Part shown: positions 24,088 to 38,440 of the stretch, piece after piece
Layout: the number at the start of each line of letters is the position of its first letter
Position numbering within the stretch: position 1 is the first letter of the stretch
From: Trichoplax sp. H2
Taxonomy: Eukaryota > Placozoa > Uniplacotomia > Trichoplacea
Direction: 5' to 3'
Length of the DNA stretch: 64,000 bases
Assembly: GCA_003344405.1 (NCBI GenBank)
Contig: NOWV01000077.1
Span: 281,396 to 345,395 of the forward strand
Translations under genes and position numbers: made by a program
Notes under the pieces: generated by a model
The model's input: only the letters and a program-made list of their open reading frames with translations
Told to the model about the DNA's origin: nothing
The model's database searches: none

Positions 24088-27000
24088 ATGGAAGATTTGT
24101 CTACTTTATCTGGACAAGATGAGAGCAGTGCACTTATACAAAGGATTGTCACAATATTTCGGGACCAACAAAATAGCTATGGTTTTACTGTTAGTGGGGA
24201 CAATCCTGTATTTGTTCAATCAGTGCGAGAAGGTAAGCATAACTATGGATATGCTCTGTAATACCTGCATTCGTTATCGAATACTGCTTAAAATTTAGCG
24301 TTATAGATTATTGTTTGTCTACAGTATAACTTACATTTATAAGTCATTCTTTAGCCAATATTATTAGATTACTTACATTAATTTATCGTTGAAATAAACT
24401 AATTAATTGCTTTAATGCATTAGGAGTAATAAACTATTATATTATTGGTAAATATCATCATAAATATCTGTTCATGAACAACTTTATTACATTTATATCT
24501 TTATCGGAACTTAAAATCTTGCGAAATATTATACTACTATGATGTGTTTACGGAAAGAGTCCCATTGTAGATAAATAATATCTCCGAATTTTATTAGGTG
24601 GTCCAGCGTATAATGCCGGTATTCAACGTGGAGATAGAATTGTTAAGGTACAATAACAGTATAAGGCTACGAATATTTTGTATTATGTTTATATGATTTA
24701 CAATGTTGATTTTGATGAGATTTTACTTAATAAAGCATTTACGTTGTTTGCTATATGTTATCTAATAAGAAACGTAGCTATACAATTATGGCAGTGTACA
24801 ATTGAGGGAGTCCTCTTATATTTTTATATAGCACTTGATTTTGATGTTATTTGGGCGTATTAACATTTAATTGCTTACTACCTTTATATTGTATTACACA
24901 TCTGAAACAGAATGAGATATTTCTCAATAGATATAGGATATCGTTAACATCTGCCCATATATATATATATATATTTGAATAGATTTACAGTAATCTATTG
25001 TGTCTAAACATTTTTTCGTTGTGTAGGTCAATAAGAAATTAGTCACTCATGCACATCACCAAGATGTTGTTCAAATGATTAAAGGTATCAAGTTAAAATC
25101 TAGGTCAATCTATGATTAGTTCTTTTATCATTTAAGACTAGTATAGCTAAATATAGATTCAATCTTCTATATGATGTGATAGTAAAATATGAATATAGCT
25201 CGACAGGGTTACACAAACTAGCTCAGTTGTTGAGTGTAGATAAAATTAGCATGATCGGTTGTAGTCAATTGTTATTCGATATACGATAATATTTATAGTT
25301 ATTCACTTTCACATGGACTTACCTAAACGTTTGAATATCGTACATATGATATCTCCCGGTAAAACTCAGGAAATTGCTACATTCAATTTATACAGCATTG
25401 CGTTTATGATATTTTTTACCATATACCGATAGTCATCCGTTTACACCACATCTTATCTTATAGGTGTTGAAAGCGTGACTCTAACACTATTTGGCAAGCC
25501 TTCAGCGAATCCAATCGTAGGTACGGTTACACAAACAATTAAATCCATGACTGTTGGAATGCGTGTGTATAAAATCTATCTCTGTGAAGCTTTATATTCT
25601 GTAGATGTAACATATATTACCGCGACTTGTTAAATTACTTTTACTCGATTATGAAAAGAGGTTAGCGGAAACAATTAACATAATCTTTTGAAGATTTCAG
25701 TTACAACTTTAGTATAGCTAATACACTTTACTGAAACAAGATCTAAAATCAAATTCTATTGATTCAAGTAGTCATAACGAAAATCTCTATTAAAAGCTGC
25801 TTTACTACATTTTATTACCTTCCATGAATCATTATAAGTTTTCATGAAAAAGCAATACGATATTAATTTATTTATATAGTTTAATACTCGTATTGTTAAG
25901 GTTAACTTTCACTTCAGTAATGTCGCTTGTGAGTTATTACGCTTACGCTTACTTAAACACTGTTAAAAAAGATTGCTTCACAAAAAGATATTACCTATGC
26001 CTAGAGACTATGTCATTCAGGTTATATATTATCTCGCTGATAATTCCGAAGGCTACAATATGTACCTGCGATATAAACTGGAAAGTATAGCCTTGTAGTT
26101 AGCTGTTGTATGCCAGAGTACAAATTCCTGTATCATACTATCTATTGCGATACGGGGTCCGACCTCTGGTATATTAATTCTATGGCAATCAAATGCATTT
26201 TAGTTATTGAAGTAGCATGAAATATACAAATGCATATGATTTGACCACATAATTCTATTACGTCTTTTAATTGCTAAATTATTTCATCAAATTTCTAAAT
26301 AATCTAATCTATAGATCTTGGATTAGTCCGTCCCCAGCCTCCCAGCGTACCGCAGGTTAATATACGCTATTAAATTTTTAAAACCTGATATATTCAATCT
26401 TACAATTAAAATTATTGTAATCTTTCATAAAAAATCTTTAGTTTGACTGTAAAGATGACTCTATACCGGAACAAATTGCCAAACTTGAAAGCATGCTTGT
26501 GAACGATGAACGATATCTTACGGTAAAAATGTTTTAAAAATCTCTTTATTCATTTTATTCCGGTTCCGAAACAATTCTTGACAATAACAATATCAATCAC
26601 TATGCAACATCGAGAAAATAATGTAACAGTTTTAATAAAATTGTAACTGATTCTAGGAAATGCAACGAGAATACGATAAAACTCAATCTCGTGATCTACG
26701 GCCATTGGTAAGAGTTAATTGCTTGTAAATAGGCGATCGCAGAATAAGAAACAAAATTTACAATTTTCGAACTGTGTGTTTTTGTGCTTAGCTTCACGAT
26801 CTATTAGGAAGAAAAACTGCTTTAGAAAAACGGTTAAAATCGCTGAGAGCCTCATTAAATCAAGAAAAAACCACTACAGAGGTAAATGCAGTCATTTATT
26901 ATAGATTCTATTATGATACAACATTTTAAGGTGTAGAATCTACTTGATTTTTAAGCAATTTTTATCATTTTATCTCGTATTGATAACTGTACTGATTGGA

Positions 27001-30000
27001 TCGTAATCTATTAATTTACTAACACAGACTCAAGCTGATGCTACTTCCACAGAAAAGAGAGTAAGTAGTGAAGATGTATCATCAACTACAACGAAATTAA
27101 AGACGGAAGAAGCAAGTCCAAATAGTAATCATGTAGCTCATCAAATTTCTGAGCCGGTATGTCTGGATATTATAGGCGTGGCATTTTATATTTTTATCTA
27201 AATTGTATTATTCGCTCGTGTTTGTGTTTACTCTAAACAGACAGTTAATCCATCACGTCTGACACCTCCCGACAGTCCTAAAGGTATTTCTCTCTGATAT
27301 CGGACGTAACCGTACAAAATCTAAAATAATTCATTCTTAATTTAATTTTAATGTGAATATATTACTGTCTACACCTTAAGTTTTGTGTTATTCTACATCA
27401 TTATAATTAATTTGTCTTGTACATAGTACCACCTGCGTATGGCACTGCGAATGGTACTGGCAAGCAAACCTATTTAAACATAATAACTGCGGAAGATGAC
27501 GAATTTGACACCGATTCTGATGAGGTTTAACATGCCCATAATACAGATTAATTAAATTTTATTATCAGTAACCTATCTATAAATATGTCTTTATGTAGCC
27601 TGTGGAAGATATTGGTCCATTCTGTGATTTCAATGTTTTAAGAACTAAGCCGGGTATGATTATTGTGATTCTAGTAGCAATTCAAGTAATATGTAAATTT
27701 ATCTTATGAGTTGTTTATCGCCTTACCGAATTATACCTGAGCTTGTAAAGATCAAATTTATAACATAAATATACAATAGATTAGTATGTTACAGTTTTAA
27801 TTCATTAATATTCATTATTAAATTAAATTAAATACTATCTACTCGAACAATGCAGTATTTGCTTGTTACATTACTAACGAACTGTTATCCCTTTACAGCA
27901 CATATTGCGGTCTTTCTGCATTATTTAATTTCCAATAGTGACCCTAATAGCTTGGTGAGTTTGAGTTATTCATTATAAATGGCGCCAAACTGCATTATAT
28001 TGAAGCATATTCAGTTATTCTTTCGGCAATTTTTTCTTGCAATAGCTATTTTATCTCGTATCAGAAGTATACGAGAATAAATCTGGTCATTATAAAGACG
28101 TTAAAAAGTGGATTAGTGAAATTTGTACCGCATTTCTTACTCCAACCGCTGTTAGTAAATATTTATACTTGAATTTCATGATTATTACCGCGAATTACTA
28201 AACATCTACCTTTTCATAAAAAGCCTCTGCAAATTCCAATCAAAGATGGAATTGCTCAAAGTATCGGTACGATTACATAGCATTTATTAAATTTTATCAT
28301 TTATGAATGGTGTACGGATATAGAATACACGACCATACATGTATCCTATTTGTGGACAATGTATGAAACGATCATAATTAAGATGAATGCAGACTTTATA
28401 ACGTAGTACATGTATGATGTAATGTTATTTCCCCTTTGACAAATCGTTATTATTTAGAACATGTAAATTTTGATTTTCTGATAGATGATACGTTAAAAAA
28501 TAAAAACATCAGCGATGAAGGATTGCGTACTATATTCTCTCCAGCACGGTAAGAATACTTTATCTTGAGACATCAATATTCTAAAATTGCTTCCAAGCTA
28601 TAAGCTTTTGATTTTTGTAGGCAAATCGCGACAGATCACATTAAAGAGCAGCTACTGGATTTTAGACAAAAACGAACATTAGGGCTTGGAAGTTTATTTG
28701 GTGATTCCGAACTTAAAAGTGCGCAATCTGTTTAACGTATTGGTAACTGGTGCATCATAGAATTTCATTTATTTTATGTATTTATGAGTTATTTATTTCG
28801 TAGACGATATGAATAGAGATACTGAACTAAAGATCACGGAAAATACCCTTATTAATCCATTAGAATCAATACTGTGAGTATTTAGCGGCGTCTTTTATCG
28901 ATCAATTTGTATAAAAAATTTGTTAGTTCAATACTAACGATAGATGTTACTTTGGACTGGACTAGGAAAGAGATTGATTCGACACCGCAAATTTCGCAAA
29001 GAGAACAAGATAGGAAGTAAATATCTTCTGTGTATAATCTAATATCTTTAATACTTACTTAATTACTGCTGTCCCATTATTAGTATGGCTATAGCAAGTT
29101 CAATTGTCACCTTCATGAAGTTTGTTGGCGTCCGAGCATCGGTAAGCTAACCTTATCTCAAGTCGATATAATATAGCACCTAAGATGATGCTGAAGCCAT
29201 TTTAACTCTACTGTACACGTAGTCACCTTCGAGCCCATTGGAGAAATGTCATATGTTCGCTCAAAAAGAAAGTAAATTTAAGATAAAAACTTTACCGAAA
29301 TTATCTAAGAAGGTAAGATTATGTAATTACGTTTGCCCTTTATAGCTCTACCTATGTGCAGTATTTAATTCTAATTTCGAAATAATTTAAACATTTTTAA
29401 CGTTAATTTGGCAAATCCCCTAATTCAGATCCAAGTTAAAGGCCATCAGTTATGTCTTACAGCGTTTGCAAATACTACCTTTTGTGCTAACTGTAAGACT
29501 GTGATTTGGGGTATCAGTTCAAACGGATATCAATGCCAACGTAAGTTTGCTACAGTCACTGTCTTGACTGTTACGAAATTCTACTGCCATTGAGTACACC
29601 ATCGAATTTAAATGGTCACTACTTCTTAAATTCCATGCTGTATGCGTGCTAATTCATTGGAACATTCTTATAACTCTATCAATACTAATTTAAGATTGTA
29701 ATTATACTTATTTGTATGATCATAGTTTGCCATTGCAACTTTCACAAAGGACCATGCCTAGAGAGTTTAATTATAGCATGTGAAGGACCTCGGACTAAAC
29801 GTAAATTTGATCATTCTCGGGCTCCTAATATAGGCAAACGCGCAAGTCGAGAAGATCACTATGGAAGTACGCTGTTAATTTTAATATTAACTTTAAATAT
29901 TTCGCAATATCGATTATAGAATTTTAATTTAAAGACAATTAACTCAACTTAAAGATCGTTCTTATAGATCTGAATTCTATTATATCGTTTATTCGCATTG

Positions 30001-33000
30001 ATAATATCACTAATTAGTTTCATGTAACTAATTGTTTTGCTTCCTAATGTGTTTTGTCATACACAGTACCCGAAATAGGTAAAAATCTTGCTGAAGGTAG
30101 AAAATTGGATCTTTTAGCTGAAAACTCTGTTGGCGGTAATAATATTATCATTGAAGACGAGGAGTACACAGGGGAAAACGATGGTTAGTAGTTTACGATT
30201 TCGCTCAAGCATCAATCTACCATCAATGCTATAACATTCTTATTGAAATGTATTTTTTTATATTACAAAGATACAACGGAAGGCTTATCTGTAGATACTT
30301 TACATACTAACAATTCTGGAAACTTGGTAAGTTATTGATGGCCGTTATGTTTATAGTGTTATATATTACATTAATACCTTGTATCTATATTTTGCAATTA
30401 AGGCTGCTCCTGTCAATACACACTCAAGATTGTAAGCCTCTTATCGTCATAATATTCTAATCTTCTTATTATGTTAAAAAGGCAATAGAATACCTAGTTA
30501 TACTATACGTAAAGAATAAGAAATTTAAACTACATTTAAACTTTAAGAACAATACTTTGTTAAATGCCAATCAATGTGCTATTTTAATAATGCATTAACC
30601 TTTTAGTGGTACCATCAGCGAAGGAATGGAAGCAAGGGATTTGGCTAGCTTGAGCTTTAGGTAAGTCTGAAATCTTTTCACTAACAGAAATTTTTGCTTG
30701 CGTTATCGTAGTATCAATAGATAATTTTTCTGTTACTCTAGTTCTCCAACCATAAGAAGAGTAAACATTGGGCGTTCAGAAAGTTGTAGAACTACTAGGG
30801 TAATTTAAATTGACTTGCGTACCTTATTTTCTACATAATAACATTTCATTTCAATTATACAGTCGGAGATTCAAAAAAGCAGAAGAAGTATAGAGGGACT
30901 AGGCTTCCATCAAAGGCATGATTTTGATTTTGATTTTATGTTACTTTGCTTCATTTAGAAAATGTATTATAATTTTTTTTAATATTAATTTACAGAGAGG
31001 ATTCAGACTGGTCGATGTCATCCGTCGACGTGTAAGTAGTTATTACTAAGTTAAATGGATAACTTAGTTGCTAGTCTGTAACTAATTCAAAATTTTATTC
31101 AACATTCTATTCATAGCCTCTCTGAAAAATCAGAGATACTAGAATACGTTGAAGTGTCAAGCGACGGTACCTAAAATAATTAAAAATGAATGAAGAAATT
31201 GGCTGTCTTAAAATTAAATGTGTATACCCTATCATTTAATGTATTAGATGATAATGAATCCGATTTGGATGTAAAAGCTGAAACTCCAAGTTGGCAAGAC
31301 ACTGTCAACAGATCGGTATACGACTAAATCTGAAATCATTTTTGAGATGAATAGGTAGTCTATCGCGCCAATCTTTTCTTTACGAAATACCTTATCTTTA
31401 CGCATAGACTATTGCAAAGCTTAGTCAAAATAAGAAAGAAGTTAAAAGACAAGCTGTGATTAATGGTATGTTTATGTAACATTAAAATTGAATCGTTAAA
31501 TTATATCGACCATTATTTAACAAATAAATATACTTTTTTCTTGATGGCAATAGAGCTTATACACACTGAAAAAGTGCATGTTAGAAATTTGAAAGTTTTA
31601 AAGAGGGTATGAATAAAGCCTAATAATTATATTTTATTGCAAAGCTCTCTACAATAACGGTACTATTATCCTATCCACTAGGTGTATTACAAACCCATGC
31701 TACGTAGCAGGCTATTTACATCTGGTTTTATCTCTCTAATGTTTCCAAATTTGATCGAACTCTTAGACTTACATAGTAGGCTCAAACATATTTCATACTA
31801 ATTTCCAGTGACTCTTTCTACTGTATTCGCGCACATTTATATTTCTTACTAAATTCTACAGAATCACTATTAAGGAAAATGAAGGAACGACGAGCGAAAT
31901 CTGAAATTGTGGAATTTATAGGCGATGTGATGCTGGATTCGGTATACGAATTTTACTTTTGAAATGTAGTACGGAATGCGTCAGGGAATGTTAATGCCAG
32001 TAAGTAATAATTGTCCTTTCCTCTTTATGCAATTGCAACAGTTTGATAAAAGTCCTGGTGATACCATGAAAGAAGCTTGTGCTAAATTTTGTAGCAATCA
32101 ATCTACTGCTTTAGAAAAATTGAAGGTATGAAATATAGCATTAGTTGCGTTATAATCACTGAAAATGACGAAATATTGGGTATATCTGTAGCATAATTCA
32201 AATATTTACCGTTTACTGGTAATCACATAGGTGATGCAGAGGAAAGATCAAAATATTCTATCTTTCGTTAGTGTAAGTATCCTCCGACACTATACTAATT
32301 TTTATATTTTTTTACTATAGAGCCATTAGCAATTTTGTTTCTTATTTAATATTGTATGATGCAAATATTCATAATACTACGCACTCAATAAATCTTACAT
32401 GCGCGTGTTGCTATTTCAAAAGGAATGTGAAAATCACCCATTGTGTCGTCGTTTACGTTTGCAAGATTTAATTTCAACCGGATATAGGCGGTTGACGAAA
32501 TATCCGTTATTACTAGAACAAGTTGCTAAGTACACCGCAGGTAAGGTGGTCACATATCCGATTTTGTTTGACTATTCTAATTTATTTTCCTTGCTTAGAT
32601 TTAAAAAAAAATATGTAATCCCTAAATAGGTGATAAACCAGATTATAAAAACGTGCTGAAAGCAATTGAATGTACAAAGGTAAATAAAGTAATTTTTAGC
32701 ATCTTACTCTTTTATGTACTTTATGAGTTATACATTATATATACGTATGAGAGCGAGCCTTTTACTATTTTATGAACTTGTTAAATCCTTTCACATAAGT
32801 ACCTCGTGAAATTTATATTCATTTCACATATGTATTATTGTAGGAAACGTTAGCATTTGTGAATCAAAGTATTAAGGATACGGAACAGGCTCAAAAATTA
32901 TTGGATATACATAAAAAATTAGATCGCCGATCACTCGATCATTCAAACAATCCTGCTATAGCTGAATTTAAGGTAATTAGTAACTTTTACAGCGCATAAA

Positions 33001-36000
33001 ACGAATTTATTACACGTATCGTTTCAAAGTCTTATTGCTTTGTTGTAACACATCGATTGTTAGGGCTTTGATCTAACGCACCATACGCTACTGCACGATG
33101 GTAATCTAACCTGGAAAATTACTAGCAAAAAGCCAATCGGTTTGAGCAAATTGCACATTATTTTAGCTCGTGCTAGGAGCATGTAAATTAGGAGCCGTTA
33201 TCTGTTTTAATTGTTGATAAATATATGCAATTTGTGTTGTTATTGACCAGAATTAAAGGTATTACTTTTGGAAGAATACCTAGTCCTACTCCAAAAGCAA
33301 GATGAGAAGTACTGTCTAAAATGTGAAAATGTTCAATCCGGACAAAACAGAGACGATAGCAGGGTATTTAATATAATCTATGTTGGATACTTACAAAATG
33401 ACATTATGTCGTGCCGTATATTCAACTAATAGTTTTTATCAATGTTATTCAGACTTTTCCCCCGCGCGAAAGTACCAGAAGCCCGATAATCAAGCTTGGC
33501 AATGTTATTGCTCGAGGAAATGCTGCTGGTAAGATTAGACGATCATAGATTATGATTTAGGAATGACGTACTATGTCTTAACGCATTACTTTATGAAATA
33601 TGTAGAGAAGACTGGTTTCTTTCTAGTCAATACATCACCAGTTGGTCCCCAAATTTATGAGTTAATTGCTGCTACGAAAAATGATAGAAATATGTAGGTT
33701 TAGAAATCATTTCATTGCAAGCATCTACAGTAATTGTAATTCTAGTTTTGATGCGAATTTTTATAATTCAAGATGGCTTGAGCAGATAAGTAAAACGAAA
33801 ACTGAAATGGAGGCAAGACGAGGTTATTATCATTGAGCTTTTCTGTCTATGTAATTAAATTTACGCAGGTGTAACTTTTGGAATATAATTTACAGGGAGA
33901 TCTCGACGTCCTGGATTGCTTGCTACTAGGACAAGTTTGACTACCGAGCTGGAAAAAAATGAGGATGATTCGTCTCCTATCAGTGAAACGAAACCGGATA
34001 TTAAAAGCGAATTTTCGATAAACAGCACCGATGACGTTAAGAAATCTACAAACTCTGACGATGAAAATTTATCTTTAAGTGGTGATGAAGGTTAAATAAT
34101 AGAATGAAAGGCAAAGTTTTTATAATTGGTTTGTTATATAATTTTTGTATTTTAAGTACAATTATACCTTATGGTGTAGCTACTGAACCGGAGCAAAATG
34201 CGAAATTAAGCGAAATATCTGATAAAGAAATCAATTTAAGTGTAACAGATACTAATAGTTTAACGGATTCAATAAACGTAAGTTTTAAGATTAAGTACTT
34301 AGACAGAATTTAACGCTTCTGCACAGATTCGATACAATGATTTGAAAATATTGCGTCATGTTTTTTTAAGAGCCAACATTTTAGCGAAGGGACTGGAATA
34401 ATATTTTTATCATATTACTATATTTAGAATTCTACTGTTACCACAGATGACCACATCTCTAACAAGGATAATTTTACAAACGTCCAGATTATAGGTATAA
34501 ATACTGTTATATGCATATGCTACTAGCATTGCATATGTTGTTCATTGACAATGAAGTAAAGTACGAGTCTTCAAAAAATTTTTCTTCTTAATACTTTCTT
34601 AACTTGACACAGAAAAAATCAAGGAAAAAGATCGGCAAATTACGGCGTTGATGAGAGATAGATCGAAACTCTTGAATGAACTCAAAGTTAGTTAAAAGCT
34701 AATATTACTTGTCTATAATATTGGTAGTCATTATTACCACGTGTAAAGGATATTTCATTAACATGGAATGTAATTATTGATAGGGCCTATCTCCTGCAAT
34801 ACCGACTGTAACTGATAATGATATCCCCGTAGAGTGTAACGTAAGTTATTAAAAACGATGTGAATATGTACAATCACTCTCCGTAGGGATAATTGCTTAT
34901 TGATGTATCTTGACATATCCTATTTACTGTAGAAAACTAATATTTGGAAAAGCATTGCGGTTCGGTAAGAAGTTTTACGTTGATAATATTTATAGCAAAT
35001 GGTTGCTCGTATGAATATAGACCTTATTACTTGCTCTTGTGTTATCAGCTGTAATTCAGATATTATTGACTGATACTACATTATAGTGAGATGAATTGAT
35101 TTAACGTTGAATTTGTATCATTTTCATTCGCAGAGACTTAGTGATTGATGCAAAATCCAACGGTTAGTTTGGCAAGATATAAAATAAATTGCTTAAATTC
35201 AGTACTAGAATAAGTCATGTACCTTTTCTAATATTGAAAAATATATTTCTAGCTGGACAATTGAGAAGTTTAACCAGTGAATTAATAAGGCTTAATATAG
35301 ATAATTTAAACTCAGGTAAATATTGTATATAATTTATTTGTAACGTACATACATACATGATGTGAATTAGGCAATCATAAGGTAGATTATTCCGTTTTGT
35401 TAACATGTTGCTTTTTTGTTGATATTAAAATATATTTGATGTAAATCAATCAATTAGATGGGGCATATAGTAAAAAATTTTTAGAAGATCGGCAGTCTTC
35501 TTTGCAGGTATAGTAATAAGTTTGTTTGAAAAAAAATGATAAGAGTATCAATAAATCATCCTTACCGGTTATTATTGATATGGTATGGCAAAGTATTATA
35601 ATGTACAATTGTATTTTGATTTTACTTTACTTGATACTAATTGTAGGAAAATGTCATTTCAATTTCGTCTGCAATTGATAATAAGCTAACACGATTATTG
35701 GTAAGAAATTGTTGACCTAATTTTATGCTAGGAATTGTATAACATATAACCGATATTATAAATGGAGTTACCAATTCTTAATGTTTTATCTAAATAGGAA
35801 ATAGTTCAAACTCCAAGTACAATTGTTGAAAGGTAGGTATACTTTGTGATCTCATTAGTGGTCAATATTTGGACGTTAGCAGCAGTAGTTGTAAAGATTG
35901 TATTTTTTTTGCAATACCAATTGAATAGAGAGGATGAACCCTGTAATGATGTAAAACGTAGTAATAGTGGTGGTCATGTGTCTGAACTAAGAAAGCAATT

Positions 36001-36386
36001 TGAAAGTCAAAGATCACCAGTATTACATAATTCTTCAAAAGCCGGTAAGTATACTGTACTAGTGAAATAATTGAATACATTGTAATTGATCTATTTCCTA
36101 ATGATTGAAAATTGGCTTAGATATTCCATTTTTGCAACAACGTGCGCGATTAAATAAGCAAGATAGATCTGATCATGTAAACAGTAACGAAACATTTACG
36201 ATGGTAAGTATCATAAAGTGAGAAAATATTATTTCATCATGTTAAGTATGTCATCAAATTGATTGGTTTGTGATTGTATCTACATAATTTTAGCCGATAG
36301 CTACAGATCGTCAAACTCCTGATGTGGAAAATAATGACAACTTTACCATTGGATCTCCTGATAGTGAAGGCGTATTCACTATCTAG
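24088..36386 (+). CDS. ARHGEF12: RGS-type Rho guanine-nucleotide exchange factor (PDZ-RGS-C1-DH-PH), ARHGEF11/12 and DRhoGEF2 family
   Basis: It should activate RhoA downstream of G-alpha-12/13 receptors and plexins. About 60 short exons give roughly 1500 aa, like human LARG. The PDZ domain (exons 24088-24232, 24598-24647, 25027-25084, 25464-25520) contains YGFTVSGDNPVFVQSV and AGIQRGDRIVKVN. The RGS homology domain (about 27599-28718) contains GPFCDFNVL, AVFLHYLISNSDPNSL and PLQIPIKD. A C1 zinc finger follows (29429-29540 with 29726-29866). The DH domain (about 31408-32971) includes TEKVHVRNLKVLK and YRRLTKYPLLLEQVAKYT. The PH domain (about 33064-33822) includes LTWKIT and LLLEEYLVLLQKQDEK. 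A polar, acidic, partly coiled-coil C-terminus ends SEGVFTI and TAG. The start ATG opens the first exon just before the PDZ domain. Two exon edges, near 28718 and 30918, are uncertain. ARHGEF11 and ARHGEF12 cannot be separated. Confidence 0.95.
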
Positions 36387-38440
36387 AAGTTACACTATTT
36401 TCGTATTGCAAGTGGTTGATTACAGATTGAAATGTAGTGATGATCCATTGGACAGTGCTACAGAAGTATCTATATGTTTGTGTATGCGTGTGCTATTTGT
36501 GTGTGTGTGTGTGTGTGTGTATGTGATACGTATACGTATCATCAAATATTTGATATTTCAATGTTGCGAGCAATGTACATCATCGGCCACTACTAATTAC
36601 TGTTTTTAATATATTTTTCGGGTTAATTTTAAAAAAAATTATCTATTGTACATGATAAATTTACTAAGCGACAAAGGGAAATTGTGGGTTATAGCTATAA
36701 GATGATGACATCAGTTTTTTTCATTGTCGTTGTATTTTATTGATCCACTTTTATTATTGTAAAGAAAGCTAGCGTCTGGAGAGAAGCTTAGCTTAGATGG
36801 ATGTAGAAGTAATTATGTAACGGTTTTAATGCCTATTTTGTTTTTACCTAGCTGTAGGTTACAGAACATATTTTGTACTATATCGAATTTGTCTTGTACG
36901 ATATAGAGTGTATTGGATATCATTTTTGAGGCGAATTATGGATATATTTGTAGTGTATTATTACCTATTAGGATATCGATCTAGATAGGAAAGATATTAA
37001 TCAGCGTTTAGTTAATGATGAAATTGCCATGTATGGAGATTGGCCTTACTGTTATTGAATAGTATAGATTGATAGCAATCCATTTTAAATTTTTTAAATT
37101 CGATACCGTATTTTACGTGTTATTAGTGGACATACTATTCTAACCATGATACCTATTGGTTTGTTGGAAATGGACATGTATGGAATTTTAAATATCCAGC
37201 ATTGACATTGTTTTATCATTCTTTATTAACCATGTGTAATATCTAAGTCAAAGGAATATATCATCTATGACTGCAGTCATTCAAGGTAATTGTGTTACCA
37301 TAATGTAAAAACAACACAGTGATGTGTTTTAAATCTTTCCTTGGGCATGACAATTGATAAGCAATCTAGCCTATAAGTGTAAGTACGACAGCATACCACT
37401 ACGTACTAACAATCAATAAAGCTTTAAACGCCTTTCGATAGAAATATCGATGTTATGGACATTGTATAGTATTGATAGAGTTTTTGTGCATATACATTTA
37501 TTATACAGTACAGCGAGTAGAGAGCATAGAGCTACTGCAACCTTGGTCATGTTAACAGTATTGCTGTCGACAGTGTCTCCTTTTTTTTAGTGCGAGTAGT
37601 CCATGGTATTATCAACAGGCCAAGTCTATGTCAATACGATACTGCTCCACCTCCGCCATGTTTGCAACATTCCTTCGTTGCTACCAGGCAGTAGGATACA
37701 GTGCTATTGCAACCTCTATCATCATGTTTGCCACATCTCATCGTCATCGTTGTTGAGCTTCTTGAAAGCCTAGAGGTTGCATAATTTTTCCCTTTACCTG
37801 TACCTGTATGATTCAAACCAACCAACGTTCTTCTTCTTCTTGGAATAGGATGCCTATTAGCCTATTCGGTATGCGCCGTTAGATTCTCCACTAGCTCCAA
37901 AAGTCGACAGACTACAGGACAGAGCGAAAGCGGCTAATTTACTGCATTAAATTCATAAATTTTACGCTCTATGGGATTGAACGCTGCAAAAAATATTGGG
38001 ATCATATGTAATCTACTGTACTACTACATTGCATAGAGTTCAATTGTCCTAGACCCGGACCCATTGCAGCAGCCACATGACCAACTCGTCAACGCTGTAG
38101 AGATGATATATAATAATATTTTCCCTATCATATTCTATCATCGTATCCTATAACATTAGCCAGTTATCCAGACCAATCCGAAAGTACGATATACGATGAC
38201 GTAAAGTATTTACTTACGAGCCAATGAAGCCGACATAGACGGATAGACCAATTTCAATACCATCATACACTCTGACCATGACTATTTTGGCTAGCAAAGT
38301 CGGCGGATTCAATCTCGTATTCTATAATTGTATTTTGAATTGAAATGTGTAACATTTGAATAGCAATATTATATACTGTATGACAATATACGCTTTCACT
38401 TCATGATCAGTAGCATCAAAATAGTGCAAACATACTGTAG
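36387..38440. other. 3' flank of the RhoGEF gene and intergenic DNA
   Basis: No gene is seen. The first part is presumably 3' UTR. The first canonical plus-strand AATAAA that I find is at 37415-37420, about 1 kb after the stop codon, so either the UTR is long or a variant signal is used. Confidence 0.4.
36499..36520. repeat. (GT)11 microsatellite
   Basis: Eleven uninterrupted GT units, 113 nt after the RhoGEF stop codon and probably within its 3' UTR. Confidence 0.95.

Noticed and set aside
33829-33900. GC-AG donor GAG|GCAAGA in the RhoGEF near 33813
   Set aside because: The phase required by the next exon is met instead by the ordinary GT donor after base 33822.
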